A stretch of DNA of 64,000 bases from Combretum micranthum (lineage: Eukaryota > Streptophyta > Magnoliopsida > Myrtales > Combretaceae), in contig JAMXBD010000233.1 of NCBI GenBank assembly GCA_024138025.1, forward strand, positions 186,001-250,000, written 5' to 3'. Of this stretch, positions 1-11,100 are shown one piece after another (within the stretch, counting starts at the first letter, position 1; each line of letters begins with the position of its first letter). The position numbers and the translations under genes were made by a program. A model generated the notes under the pieces. It saw only the letters and a program-made list of their open reading frames with translations, made no database searches and was not told the origin of the DNA.

Positions 1-691
1 AATTGATTAGATCATAGGGTCATCAAAAAATGATTTTTTATAAAAACTTGAAAATTTAATGAACTAAAATGAAAAGAGTTCATAAAATTAAATTGATCAA
101 CAAATTAAGTTCTTTTTAAAGAACTACGTTTTGTCTGATCTCGATTAGCGAGTACGTAGGCACCTGCGGGGCGACATTAAAAATAAAAAAAAATTTTTGT
201 TCTTTTTAGTAAATAAATTATTTTGTAAATTAAGATATTTTGTTGATGTTTATGTTCTAAAAAATAATAAAAAATAAAAAGAAGAAAAGCAAATAAAAAA
301 AATTAAAATAATGATTTGATTTTAAATATTTGTGCTATAATGTTTCACTTAATTTTTTTTGAGCATGAAAAAGGATAGATTAAGAAATTTAAAATTCCAA
401 AAGTGGTAACCGATTTGGTTTAAATAGGTTAGCCCCCGAATCCATGATATTTGGTTTTTTAAAGTTGATTTTTCAAATCAAATTTCGCAGACTAGTAGCT
501 AAGTTAGGATCAACCGACCCATTGATCCTAGCTTATTTTTTCTCCGATTTATATCGGGTGGCGACTCTAAATTTTTTTAAAATTTCTTTTAACCCCTATT
601 CGAGGATTCATGATAAATGGGTTCGTGTTTAATGTGAATCGGGTTAGAGAAATGAACCAGATAAGAATAGTGGAAAAATCCAGGCTCGACA
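1..691 (+). repeat. 5' LTR of the Tat-like element (3' third only)
   Basis: This segment matches 12873-13578 almost throughout, differing by scattered substitutions and length changes in A/T runs. It ends in GGCTCGACA like the 3' LTR. The first roughly 1.67 kb of the LTR (counterpart of 11203-12872) lies left of the window. The short open frame at 444-632 is repeated LTR sequence and not a gene. Confidence 0.95.
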
Positions 692-694
692 GCT

Positions 695-712
695 TGGCGA
701 CTCCACTGGGGA
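695..712 (+). other. Primer binding site, tRNA-Arg
   Basis: TGGCGACTCCACTGGGGA starts three bases after the LTR end. It is complementary to the 3' end of plant tRNA-Arg(ACG), whose acceptor and T arm read ...CCCCAGTGGAGTCG plus CCA. Use of tRNA-Arg is known for Ogre-type elements, whereas Athila uses other tRNAs. Confidence 0.85.
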
Positions 713-1252
713 CGCCTAAATTTTTTTTAAAAAAGAGAGGCTAGCCACTTAGGAATTTTAAATTTAAATTTATCGTTGCTCAATATTGTGAATAATATAA
801 ATTGTATAATATATTGAATGATTGTTTTTGTAAATATATACTAACCTTACAAATGAAAAAAAAAGAAGAGAGTTTGTTTTATGATTTGCATTTGCATTTG
901 CATTAGCATAAATGTGTGCTAAATACGGTCGTACCAGGGCCGCTTAAGAGCCTAAGCGAGGAGGACGAAGTAAGGTCCGGGGGCTGTGGCTTTCCACCCC
1001 TAGATCAAGAAATGTCCTCCCACTCCGGTTTAGTAATCACTAAATCGGGAACCTAATAGAACCCTACCAAATTATGCATTCATTAGCATGGGATTTGACC
1101 AACTTTTTCTAAAAATTGAAGTTGAAAAATAAATGTACATATGTAAAAACTAAAAAAAATACTTAAAGAAAAATCTAAAAAAAAAATAAAAGCTGTCAAA
1201 AAATTAAAAAATTTTGTAAATATTAGCTTATACCTTTAAAAATTTTCAGAAA
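713..1252 (+). other. Untranslated leader of the Tat-like element
   Basis: AT-rich leader without a credible frame. It contains a short array of TTGCAT hexamers near 887-906 and a GC-richer patch near 930-1015. No protein match is visible. Confidence 0.6.
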
Positions 1253-2763
1253 ATGATGTCTTCAACCGACAGTAGCGATAGCTTATGGGCTCTCCTATTA
1301 GAGAAAATCGAGTGGAACCTACAAGGATCAATGCTCTACTGGACCGATGGTTTGTCAGTTTAACTCCAGTCCAAAGGATCATTCATTGAAGATAGGTTAG
1401 GCCCAATCCTCAGCCTAACCAAATATCCATGTTCCATTCCACCATGTTCCCGGGCCCTTACTCATCTATGGGAACCTGAAGAAGCTGTCTTCCGTTTTGT
1501 TAACAACTACAGCCCAACCATTGAGGAATACTAGGCTACTCCAAGCACCTCCTACCTCTGAAGGAATCTATATCCGAACTCAAGCACACCCGGTCCGTGT
1601 TATATCAAATTTTTGGGGAACAAGAGGGGACCAATAATTGAAGCCATCAAGGATTGTAATGAATATTGCATCCGGCTAAACACACTGATGGACTGCTGGT
1701 TCGGAACTCCTGAATACTTTAAAAGTAACCGATCCACTTTCAGTATACCACTTGAAGTTTGTGGAAGGAAAACCGAGTTAATGCCTTCATAGTACTGCTT
1801 TTGCAACTATTCTATTCCCTAATGGCAATTTGTTCATCCACTTTCGGTCATAGAGCTGGTTTCTCAATATTTAGCTGGCAAATCCTATGTTCCGCTCTTC
1901 TAGCCGAACAAGTCCGTAGTCTGAATCACATCAAGTCTAAAGGACAAGGCAAGTTCAAAGCAAGCATGCACTTACTAATGGTTTGGTTTGCTAGCCACAT
2001 TAAGCACTAAAAAGACTTGGCTAATGGATCCCTCATCAGCCTGAAATATGATCTCATCCAATCCTTTGCTGAAAGGGTCCACATGGAAGATGATCATCCT
2101 TATGGGATATAATTGCCATTCTTGAAGACATGCCACCTGAAGACATGATGTGGCAAGCTCGCTGGTTCAAAATCCCTGCAGCCATCCTAAGTTGCAAGGA
2201 ATACATGGCAGTACCCCTAATTGGACTCACCGGCTGTACTGGTTATTACCCCTCAAGTGTTATCAGACAGTATGATATGTGCAAGATATTACTGTCAAGC
2301 CTAATTTGGAGCAAGTCACTCTGATTATTTGGATCCAACCAAGATACTACCAGCTAAAGAATCCAAGCTAAATCAAATCCGAGCTATATGGGAAAATAGA
2401 GAGGTGAAGCCGGTTTTTGAAGTCGAGCCAGAAAATAAGGAAACCAAGAAGTATAGAGCAACCAGTGGTATGTGGCTAGCCAAATGAAGAAGAATAAGGA
2501 TATTCGATATGAAGCTCCCGATGTCCTTCAACCAGCACATCGGAACCTGACCCTGAAACAATTGCTTACATGGAAGCTGTTTCGGCTCGCCTGGAAGTAT
2601 GTCACCGAGATTTCCAAGAAAGAGAGAGGGAAATGGTGGATCGCCTGCAAAGTGCTGGAAGCAGAATTTCATTTTAGAGGCTGAGTTGAAGGCAGCTCAA
2701 AAGAAAATTCTAGCCCTGGAAGACAAGATTGTTTGCCCCACTAAGACAAGAAGACTGGTTTAG
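1253..2763 (+). pseudogene. ORF1 of the Tat-like element (DUF7745-like), decayed
   Basis: An ATG at 1253 opens MMSSTDSSDSLWALLLEKIE, but a stop follows within 40 codons. The product continues in several frames: near 1470-1535 it reads AVFRFVNNYSPTIEEY, matching the 'F.F....PT.EEY' core of the plant DUF7745 domain found in the extra ORF1 of Ogre/Tat elements. The C-terminal part (about 2520-2760) is rich in Glu, Lys and Arg with heptad spacing (ending LKAAQKKILALEDKI), which suggests a coiled coil. The family's function is unknown. At least four frame changes or stops are visible. The 345 bases to the next gene (2764-3108) hold only an AT-rich spacer. Confidence 0.6.
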
Positions 2764-3108
2764 TTGATTTAGGTTTAGTCCTTAGGAATCAAGGTTCTTT
2801 GAAACCATTAGAAAGTAGTTTTAATTCAGTCATTAGGAAATAGGTCTAAACCATTAGAATTTTTGTTATGTTAAACATTATCTTTTAATACAAATTTTTT
2901 TTAAAAAAAAAATCATTGGTCAATATCCCCATTTGCATCTGTGTGATAGCATATCTGCATTCTTGCATATGTATATTAATTCATTTATTCTAAAAAAAAT
3001 AATATTAATAAATGATAAATGTCCAGGTCTAGCAAATTCGAGTTTAAAACTTGAAAGATAGCGTCCAAGCCGGTTAGGAGCCCTATTGTTACCAGATCCC
3101 GAGCTAAG

Positions 3109-4858
3109 ATGTCTAACACCGGGAGTAACCCCACAGACCAGACCAATGAACAAAGACTCAACACCGTGGAACAAACCCTCCTTGGAATTGCTGAACAGAT
3201 GCAGGCTTTAACACAGAGTCTTGCCCAACTCAAGACCCCTACAACTCCTGAAGAATCCTCAAGGGCACAGAAAGGAAAAGAAATTGAGGGGCAGCTTATT
3301 CAGCAAGAGGAGTCATCAAATGAGTTTAATGCGGCTGAGTTGAAAAAGAACTGGAAGCTCAGGCTAAAGAAATGGAGAGAAAACTGTTTGAGAAAATGAA
3401 GACGTTCGATGGTTTTGATCAAACCGCGATCTGAATCTGCCTCAATATGAGGAAGGTGCCTTCCCTGAGAAATTTAAGGCACGGAATTTGAAAAATATGA
3501 CGGGACAGGTTGCCTAATATGCATACCAGATTGTATGTACGACGAATGGGGCAATATGCAAAGTTTGACAAGCTGATGGTGCAAACCTTCCAGGACAGTC
3601 TTACTGGTGCTGCTTTGGCCTGGTACGCCCAATTAGACCACCAAGAAGTTGATACTTGGGACAAGTTGGCTAGGGCATTTTTTAATCAGTATAAGTTTAA
3701 CATTGAGATGGCGCCCTCGTATGGGATTTAAGCAATCTGAAGAAGAAGAAAGAAGAGACTTTCAAGGAGTATGCTCAGCGCTGGAGAGCATTGGCTGCAA
3801 GGATCACCACCCGATGCCTGAAAAGGACCTCACTTTCACTTTTATCAACACATAGAGGAACCTTTCTTTTCCCATCTGATTGGGCATACATCAGCAAGTT
3901 TCTCAGAAGTGGTGATAGCTGGGTGCAGGATTGAGAATGCAATTTCGGCAGGAAAATTGCAACAAGAAAAGAAATATACTGCACCGAGAAATGTCCCATA
4001 CAAAGGGAAAGATTCAACCGTCAGCATGGTCAATACTTCAGATGCAACTGGCCCTACTAAGTCTTTCGTGTTGTCAACAAATCAGAATCAAAATCAGAAT
4101 AAGGATCAGACTCAACAAAGTGCAGTCCCAAATCAACAATCAAGGTTCAGCAGGCGGAACTTCACTCGAATTCCGGTTCCCCTTAGCCAAGTATTAGCTA
4201 AATTAAGGGCCGATAATCTGATCAATCTTGAAGTTCCTAGGGAAGACTTAAAGCCTAGATATTACAATCCTGAGCTGAAGTGTGAATATCACATGGGGCA
4301 AATCGGGCATTCAACAGACAGATGCTGGAGGCTTAGGCATAAAATCCAAGATCTTATTGATGCAAAAGTCATCCAGTTGGATTTCGTTGAGACTCCAAAC
4401 GTCTCTACTAACCCACTGCCAAACCATGGACCAGTCATCAATATGATCACCGCTGAAGTGCCGGATCAAGAAATCAATCTGGATGAGTTGCCAATCACCA
4501 TAGAACAAGTAGCATGGAACCTTCGCAGAAGGGTCATTTGCTCAATATGAATTTAAGAGACCGCACCAAAACCAGGCCTGCTATTTACAAGCTACTACAA
4601 GAAGGAACTATTAAAAAAGAAGAGATTCTGGAAATGTTGATCCCGAAACCAAGGAGATCGAGCACACAGGCTGAGTTATGGGAAAGGTATCAGGCTGGAG
4701 ATCCAACCATTGGAACCCTGGGAAATGATGGAAAATACCAGTATTTAATGGATTACTGGTTTGAGCCCCGTGTCTATGCTGACGCTCCTCCAACTGGATG
4801 GGGTCCAGAATTTGAAGAGGAAGATAAGAAAGCAAAAGAAGACGAGTTTGTGGTATGA
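3109..4858 (+). pseudogene. gag of the Tat-like element, broken frames
   Basis: The capsid-type gag begins at the ATG at 3109 (MSNTGSNPTDQTNEQ...). The conserved capsid core is at 3510-3731: KLMVQTFQDSLTGAALAWY followed by TWDKLARAFFNQYKFN, the classic retrotransposon gag motif. Further on, 3909-4550 carries the Q/N-rich linker and CEYHMGQIGHSTDRCWRLR, a degenerate zinc knuckle in the Tat style, followed by KIQDLIDAKVIQL. The tail at 4514-4858 is the acidic linker before protease. The frame changes near 3390, 3490, 3730, 3860 and 4540, so no single gag protein is made. The family's gag forms the particle that packages RNA. Confidence 0.85.
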
Positions 4859-5735
4859 TCGAAGGTGGACCTAGATCCATCAAAATCGAAATAGGCAAAG
4901 GTAGTGAAGATGGATCAACTTCATCAAAGCCTAGAACTATACCTTTCACATACCCCTTGCTGTGAATGAGTATAAAGCCGCTCCATTTGATTATAAGGCG
5001 GTAAATCATGCTTCAATGGCCATGGTTGGTGGCCTTACTCGCTCAGGAAGAGTTTATGAGTCACTGGAAAATGCAACTGTGAATATGCCGCACAGCAGCA
5101 AATGAAGAAGGAAAGAAAGATGAAGAGAAGTCAGCATTGGCAAAACTGATGAAAGCAAGTGAATACAAGGTTGTCGAGCAGTTGGCCAAAATACCTGCCC
5201 AAATATCGCTCATGAGTCTGCTGATTAGCTCTAATGTACACCGTGAGGCTCTTTTCAAAGCCTTAGAAGAAGTGAAAGTTCCAGAAGGTGTATCAGAAGA
5301 AGCCTTGGGGCATATCATCAACTCAATCTTTGCAAATGAGCAAATCATTTTCTCATCTGAAGAACTGGGAGAGGAAGGGATCAACATAACAAAGCCCTCA
5401 TCGTAGTCAAAAGCTGTGGAAAGATCGTCTCTCGAGTATTAGTACAATGGATCCTCTTTGAATGTGTGCCCCTTAGCCACTTTGAGCTTATTGGAAATTG
5501 AACCGTCAGACATCAAACCAAGCTCTATTGTGGTTCGTGCTTTTGATGGATCAAAAGAGATATAATAGGTGAAGTGGAGTTAGAAGTCATCATCGGGCCT
5601 CAAACTTTCATTATTCCTTTCCAAGTGATTGATATCCCCAGAACATTCAATCTGCTGTTGGGAAGACCATGGATCCATGCTGCCAAGCAATACCATCAAG
5701 CTTGCACCAGAAAGTTAAGTTCATAGCCAATGGTC
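4859..5735 (+). pseudogene. Linker and aspartic protease of the Tat-like element
   Basis: Positions 5137-5406 encode ASEYKVVEQLAKIPAQISLM and a following helix-rich stretch that normally precedes protease in Tat elements. The protease itself follows at about 5400-5735, with HNKALIVV-like, GSSLNV.PLATL and, near 5640-5675, FNLLLGRPWIHAA, the C-terminal LLGRPW motif. The D-[ST/N]-G active site expected at about 5440 is destroyed: the sequence around it has lost bases, so the catalytic Asp codon is gone. The frame 5669-5917 continues past the protease in the same polyprotein (SSLHQKVKFIANGQL). Confidence 0.75.
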
Positions 5736-6451
5736 AACTCATCACTGTTATGGGAGAACAGGATTATGCCATTTACAAGGAGACAGCTGTCCCTTACATT
5801 GGAAAAGAAGGAGAAGAAGACTTCGGGCTTCAAATGTTTGACGAAGTCTGTATGATGATGATGAGAAAGAAACTCAGGTGGGAACCTTTGGATGGGTTAT
5901 TCCCCCACTTGTGCTGAAGTGGGAAATGAAAAACCAAATGAGAAGAAGGAAGCTCGACAAGGAATATGATCCAATCATCAAAATTCCTCACATCAGCCAT
6001 TCCTTTCCAAAGCCACATCATATCCAGCAGCCAGATGATATCAAAGAAGATGCTTCATCCAAAGAAATGATCTTGAGAAATTGGTTCTCTGTGCCTTGCG
6101 CTAGTATTAAGTCTTTTAAGTAAGAATTTATCTAAGACTAGATTTGTGTTTCGTGTTTTTCAGTATTATGTGATGCTCAAATAAGTGTACTTAAACACCG
6201 TCCCAGTTTAATAAAATTTATTTCCATTTGTGTTTTCACATATTCTCATACATTCCTCATTCATATTCAACCAGATTCGACAATTGTGATGAAGTTCAGG
6301 GATATCTCGCGCGTATAATTAATGAAAATATCAATATCACCTCTAACTCTACTGGGTTAGATTTGAAGATGATATTGATTATCAATTTAGAACACAAGAA
6401 ATTTGGCAAAATTTTGAACAAGGAAGAATTGAAATTCCCGAAACCATTGAA
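5736..6451 (+). other. Protease-RT linker of the Tat-like element
   Basis: Decayed linker between protease and RT. Frames 5736-5917 and 5878-6123 keep acidic and basic low-complexity protein sequence. 6124-6300 is AT-rich and looks non-coding. 6390-6451 restarts the polyprotein just before RT. Confidence 0.5.
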
Positions 6452-7330
6452 GTGATTAATTTGGGAACAAGTGAAAACCCTAGGAATCTGAGGATAGGGG
6501 GAAAATTGCCTGAGAGCACGGCACAAGATTTAACCAAGTTACTAGCCGAATACTTGGATGTTTTTGCATGGTCGTATAGCGATATGCCTGGTTTAGACCC
6601 ATCCATTGTGGTTCACAAATTGCCAACAAAGGAGGATTTTAAACCTATAAAGCAAAAATTAAGGCGATTTAGGCCGGATTTACTCCTCCAAATCAAGGAT
6701 GAAGTAAAAAAGTTGCTTGAAGTAGGATTCATCGAGGTTTCTGATTATTCGGATTGGGTATCAAATATAGTGCCAGTACTTAAGAAAAACGGGAAAGTAA
6801 GAATCTGTGTGGATTTCAGAGATCTAAACAAAGCAACCCCGAAAGATAATTTCCCGTTGCCTCACATCGATGTTTTAGTGGACAATACCGCTGGAAATCA
6901 TCTATTTTCATTCATGGATGGATTTTCAGGGTATAATCAGATATTAATGGCCGAAGAAGATAAGGTCAAAACCACATTACAGCCTGGGGAACTTTTTGTT
7001 ACAAGGTCATGCCTTTCGGTCTCAAGAATGCCGGGGCAACTTATCAACGAGCAATGCTTGCTATACTTCATGATATGATGCACAAAGAGGTGGAAGTATA
7101 TGTAGATGATATGATCGCCAAGACAAAGGAAGGAGATGATCATGTAGTGGTGTTAAGGAAGCTTTTTGAAAGATTAAGGAAGTTCCAGTTGAAATTGAAT
7201 CCAGAAAAATGCACTTTCGGAGTGACATCTGGAAAATTATTAGGATTCATGGTTAGCCAAAAGGGGATAGAAATCGATCCTGATAAGTCAAGGCGATTCA
7301 GGATTTGCCTCCACCAAAAACATTAAAAAA
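6452..7330 (+). pseudogene. Reverse transcriptase of the Tat-like element
   Basis: Two overlapping frames together hold a complete gypsy RT fold. Frame 6452-7078 gives KLLEVGFIEVSDYSDWVSNI, VPVLKKNGKVRICVDFRDLN, KATPKDNFPLPHIDVLVDN and FSFMDGFSGYNQI. Frame 7009-7326 gives MPFGLKNAGATYQRAM and the active site YVDDM (about 7099-7113), then LKLNPEKCTFGV. The frame changes by one base between about 6985 and 7010. The catalytic Asp residues are still encoded. RT copies the element's RNA into DNA inside the gag particle. Confidence 0.92.
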
Positions 7331-7905
7331 TCAGAGGCCTCTTGGGAAGGTTGAATTACATTGCTCGATTCATATCACAGCTGACTGATAAGTGCCAACC
7401 GCTGTTTAAACTGCTAAAAGAATGCCCTAATTGAATGGAATGACGAATGTGAAAAAGCCTTTAATCGGATAAAGCAGTATCTGACAATCCACCAGTACTG
7501 GTTACTCCAAAACCGGGAAACCATTGTTCTTGACAATTCTTCCTGAATCTATGGGTTGTGTGTCTCGGGCAAAAAGATGAGGAAGGAAAAGAAAGAGCTG
7601 TTTACTACTTAAGCAAGAAATTCTCGAATGGAGAACAAAAGTATTCAGAGATAGAAAACCTGCTGTGCATTAGTATGGGTTATGCACAGGCTTAGGCAGT
7701 ATACGCTCTTCTACTCGATCGAGTTGATTACGAAGCATGATCCATTGCGATACTTGGCACGCAAACCGGCTTTAGTAGGTCGAATCTCGAAATGGCAGAT
7801 GCTACTTTCTGAATTTGATATCATTTATGTGAATCAAAGTTCAGTCAAAGGACAAGTTTTAGCTGATCAACTCGCAGAAAGCCCGTTGATGACGAAGAAT
7901 TAAAG
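7331..7905 (+). pseudogene. RNase H (canonical) of the Tat-like element
   Basis: Continues the connection domain (LLGRLNYIARFISQLTDKC near 7335-7395, KAFNRIKQYL near 7455) into gypsy RNase H. The clearest part is 7682-7903: LRQYTLFYSIELITKHDPLR and YLARKPALVGRISKWQMLLS, ending FDIIYVNQSSVKGQVLADQL. At least four stops or frame changes lie between 7326 and 7682. The domain removes the RNA strand after reverse transcription. Confidence 0.85.
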
Positions 7906-7929
7906 GAACAAGATCAGTTTCCAGATGAA

Positions 7930-8513
7930 GGCATCAGAATAACAGAAACAGAAGCCGAAAACAACAATTGGAAGTTGTATTTCGATGGAGCAGCCAACGT
8001 ATACGGGTGTGGAATAGGGGCAGTCCTTATCTCACCAAAGAAGAACAGTTCCCGGCATCAGCCAGATTAATGTTTCCTTACACAAATAATGTAGCGGAAT
8101 ACGAGGCATGCATCATGGGATTAGAAATGGCAATTCAAATGAATATCGAGGAGCTCGAAGTGTTTGGAGATTCATCACTTATCATTTTCCAAACTCGAGG
8201 CGAGTTCAAAACTAAGGATCCCAAGTTGATTCCTTATCATAATCACTTGGCTGAGTTAACAGGAAGGTTCAAAGAAATTTCCTTCACTTATGTGCCGAGA
8301 ACTCAGAATCAGTTTGCTGATGCATTGGCTACTCTGGCCTCTTTGATCCAATTCACTGAAGGAGTAAGAATACAACCTTTGCAAGTCCGAATAAGAAGTG
8401 AACCCGCATTCTGTGCTATTGAGTCAAATGAACCATGGTTTCAAGATATCAAAATTTTCTTGCAAACAGGTAGTTATCCTGAGTGTGCTACAAAAAAGGA
8501 TCAAAATCATTGA
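7930..8513 (+). pseudogene. Second, archaeal-type RNase H (aRNH)
   Basis: Begins WKLYFDGAANVYGCGIGAVL (about 7970-8030), changes frame, then runs open in 7968-8513 with NNVAEYEACIMGLEMAIQMN, ELEVFGDSSLII and FADALATLASLI. The D (in FDGAAN), E (in YEAC) and D (in GDSS) are the RNase H catalytic residues and the final FADALA is the last acidic site. A second RNase H placed before integrase is the hallmark of the Tat group; it was acquired in addition to the canonical domain. Confidence 0.88.
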
Positions 8514-9703
8514 GACGTCTGGCAAGTCATTTCTTGTTAAGTGGAGATACCTTATACAGAAGGTCAGATACGACCCTACTGAGATGTGTAGATGAAAATG
8601 AAGCTCAAAAATTAATGGAAGAAGTTCATGAGGGAGTATGTGGACCTCATATGAACGGATATATGCTAGCTAAAAAGATTATGAGGCTAGGATATTTCTG
8701 GTTAACCATGGAATCAGACTGTATCAAACATGTGAGATCTTGTCATCTATGTCAAATTTACGCAAACAAGATAAATGCTCCTCCGAAGGAATTACAGTCA
8801 ATGTCAACACCATGGCCGTTCTCAATGTGGGGAATAGACGTAATCGGGCCAATATCGCCAAAAGCTTCAAATGGTCATCGATTCATACTAGTTGCAATCG
8901 ATTACTTCACCAAGTGGGTTGAAGCTGCTTCATACGCCAGTGTGACAAAAGCCGTTGTGGTTCGATTCATCAAAAGAGATATCATTGCTCGATATGGAAC
9001 TCCAGAAAGTATCATTACTGATAATGGTACAAATTTGAACAACAATGCAATGACTGATTTATGTCAGCAATTCAAGATTAAACACCGGAATTCCACTCCA
9101 TATCGCCCACAGATGAATGGAGCAGTAGAAGCCGCCAACAAAAACATCAAGAGAATCATTGAGAAGATGACAATTGCATACAAGGATTGGCATGAAATGC
9201 TCCCATTAGCATTAATGGCATATCGAACCTCTGTAAGAGTGTCAACTGGGGCAACGCCCTATTCCCTGGTATATGGAACTGAAGCTGTTTTACCAGTAGA
9301 AGTTGAGATTCCTTCGCTCCGAGTATTGGCTGAAACAGAGCTCGAAGAAGCTGAATGGGTTAGACAAAGAGTTGAACAGTTAAATCTTTTAGATGAAAAA
9401 AGATTAACCGCCATGTGTCATGGGCAATTATATCAACAAAGGATGGCTAGAGCATTTAACAAGAAGGTTAAGCCAAGAAATTTCCAAGAAGGTGATTTGG
9501 TTTTGAGAAAAATGCTGCCAAATGTGCAAGATTCCAGAGGAAAGTTCACACCAAATTATGAAGGACCATATATAGTGAAGAAGGTCTTATCGGGAGGAGC
9601 ATTAATCCTTTCCCAAATGGATGGACCCAATTTAAAGGATCCTGTGAACTCAGATGCTGTAAAGTTATTATCCTTGATCAATAAAACTTGTCATTTCAAG
9701 TGA
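8483..9703 (+). CDS. Integrase of the Tat-like element, intact frame
   Basis: A 406-codon frame with no break. An HHCC zinc domain is at about residues 47-92 (HEGVCGPHMNG ... CHLCQIY). The DDE catalytic core follows: WGIDVIGPIS at about 117-126, ITDNGTN at about 179, and the E in GAVEAANKNIKRIIEKM at about 213-229. The C-terminal region has ALMAYRTSVRVSTGATPYSL and the SH3-like GDLVLRKMLPN...GPYIVKKVLSGGAL; no chromodomain is visible, as expected for Tat. The first residues overlap the aRNH frame and were probably part of one polyprotein, so the apparent ATG at 8483 is unlikely to be a real start. Integrase inserts the cDNA into the genome. Confidence 0.93.
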   Translation: MCYKKGSKSLRRLASHFLLSGDTLYRRSDTTLLRCVDENEAQKLMEEVHEGVCGPHMNGYMLAKKIMRLGYFWLTMESDCIKHVRSCHLCQIYANKINAPPKELQSMSTPWPFSMWGIDVIGPISPKASNGHRFILVAIDYFTKWVEAASYASVTKAVVVRFIKRDIIARYGTPESIITDNGTNLNNNAMTDLCQQFKIKHRNSTPYRPQMNGAVEAANKNIKRIIEKMTIAYKDWHEMLPLALMAYRTSVRVSTGATPYSLVYGTEAVLPVEVEIPSLRVLAETELEEAEWVRQRVEQLNLLDEKRLTAMCHGQLYQQRMARAFNKKVKPRNFQEGDLVLRKMLPNVQDSRGKFTPNYEGPYIVKKVLSGGALILSQMDGPNLKDPVNSDAVKLLSLINKTCHFK

Positions 9704-9995
9704 TCAATTGATTTTATTTTAATTAATTATAAGCAAAGTTGATATTCCTGAAATTCTCTGAAGTCGAATCAAAGCCTGAAATTCTTTGAAGTTGAATCAA
9801 AGCCTAACCCACAAAATTCTTCTGAACAAATTTCCAATCAAACACCATTTGAATCATCAGAAAAAGAAATTTGAGCATCTTATAATACTGAATGAATGCG
9901 TTTATACAGTTTGGTCTATTGATTGTTCTTATTTTAAAAGAAAATATTATGGCAAGAATAACTAATTTTGATAGAAAATTGAAGCATGTTGGATT
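9704..9995 (+). other. 3' untranslated region, non-repetitive part
   Basis: After the integrase stop the sequence is AT-rich with a short duplicated block (GAAATTCT.TGAAGT.GAATC near 9748 and 9778). No coding signal is seen. Confidence 0.6.
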
Positions 9996-10114
9996 GAAAA
10001 AAAAAAAGAAAAAAAAGAAAAAAAAAAAAAAAGAAAAAAAAAAAGAAGAAAAAAAAAAAGAAAAAGAAAAAAAAGAGAAAGGAAGAAAAAGAAAAAGAGA
10101 AAGAGAAAGAAACC
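9996..10114 (+). repeat. Purine-only A/G tract
   Basis: About 115 bases composed almost only of A and G (runs of A broken by single G, then GAAAGA-type repeats). It gives a Lys/Glu/Arg frame on the + strand that I treat as an artefact. It is not the replication polypurine tract, which is at 11190. Confidence 0.85.
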
Positions 10115-10164
10115 CCCAGTGGATTGAAAAATCACAAATACCCCTCAGTCTAGACAGATAGTAC

Positions 10165-10435
10165 TACCCAGACTCAAAATCCATCCTTTTAGAGATGGTA
10201 ACCCAAAATTCATCCTTTCAAGATGGTGACAAATCCAGAAACACTTCTACCAAGATAGTGATCAAGACAAGATCCAGAAATTCATTCACTCAAGATGGTG
10301 ATGAAGACAAAGTTCAGAAATTCATTCACTCAAGACGGTGATGAAGGCAAAGTTCAGAAATTCATTTGCTCAAGATGGCAATCAAGACAGAGTTCAGAAA
10401 TTCATTCACTAGAAGAATATGTTCAAGACAGAAGT
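10165..10435 (+). repeat. 40-bp tandem repeat, about 4 clear units plus degenerate ones
   Basis: Units starting CAGAAATTCATTCACTCAAG occur at 10275, 10315, 10355 and 10395, exactly 40 bp apart. Two or three degenerate upstream units (AAGATGGTGA and similar) reach back to about 10190. They differ from each other by a few bases. Confidence 0.85.
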
Positions 10436-10461
10436 TAGAAATCCCTCCATTCCAGATGGAA

Positions 10462-11100
10462 ACCAAAGCCCATTGGTCCGGCAAATGATCAAACCAAAGC
10501 CCATTAGGTCCGGCAAATGACCAAAGCCCATTGGTCCGGCAAATGACCAAAACCAAAGCCCATTGGTCCGGCAAATGACCAAAGCCCATTGGTCCGGCAA
10601 ATGACCAAAACCAAAGCCCATTGGTCCAGCAAATGACCAAAGCCCATTGGTCCGGCAAATGACCAAAACCAAAGCCCATTGGTTCGGCAAATGACCAAAG
10701 CCCATTGGTCCGGCAAATGACCAAAACCAAAGCCTATTGGTCCGGCAAATGACCAAAGCCCATTGGTCCGGCAAGTGACCAAACCAAAGCCCATTGGTCC
10801 GGCAAGTGACCAAAACCAAAGCCCATTGGTCCGGCAAATGACCAAAGCCCATTGGTCCGGCAAATGACCAAACCAAAGCCCATTGATCCGGCAAATGACC
10901 AAAGCCCATTGGTCCGGCAAATGACCAAAACCAAAGCCCATTGGTCCGGCAAATGACCAAAGCCCATTGGTCCGGCAAATGACCAAAACCAAAGCCCATT
11001 GGTCCGGCAAATAACCAAAGCCCATTGGTCCGGCAAATGACCAAAGCCCATTGGTCCGGCAAATGACCAAACCAAAGCCCATAGGTCCGGCAAATGACCT
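10462..11100 (+). repeat. Minisatellite, 22 copies alternating 26 and 32 bp
   Basis: I count 22 copies of CCCATTGGTCCGGCAAATGA or a near variant. Spacers alternate so that 26-bp (CCAAAG...) and 32-bp (CCAAAACCAAAG...) units form a 58-bp higher-order unit over most of the array. Variants are single-base (GTCCAGC, GTTCGGC, GATCCGG, ATAGG). The reverse strand is open in all three frames (repeated Gly-His-Leu-Pro-Asp type peptide) because the unit lacks stops; these frames are by-products. Arrays between integrase and 3' LTR are known in Tat/Ogre elements. Confidence 0.95.

Noticed and set aside
9892..10161. Lys/Glu-rich 89-codon frame
   Set aside because: It is a translation of the A/G tract.
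10462..11100. CRISPR-like array
   Set aside because: Repeats abut with no unique spacers and the sequence is plant DNA inside a retrotransposon.
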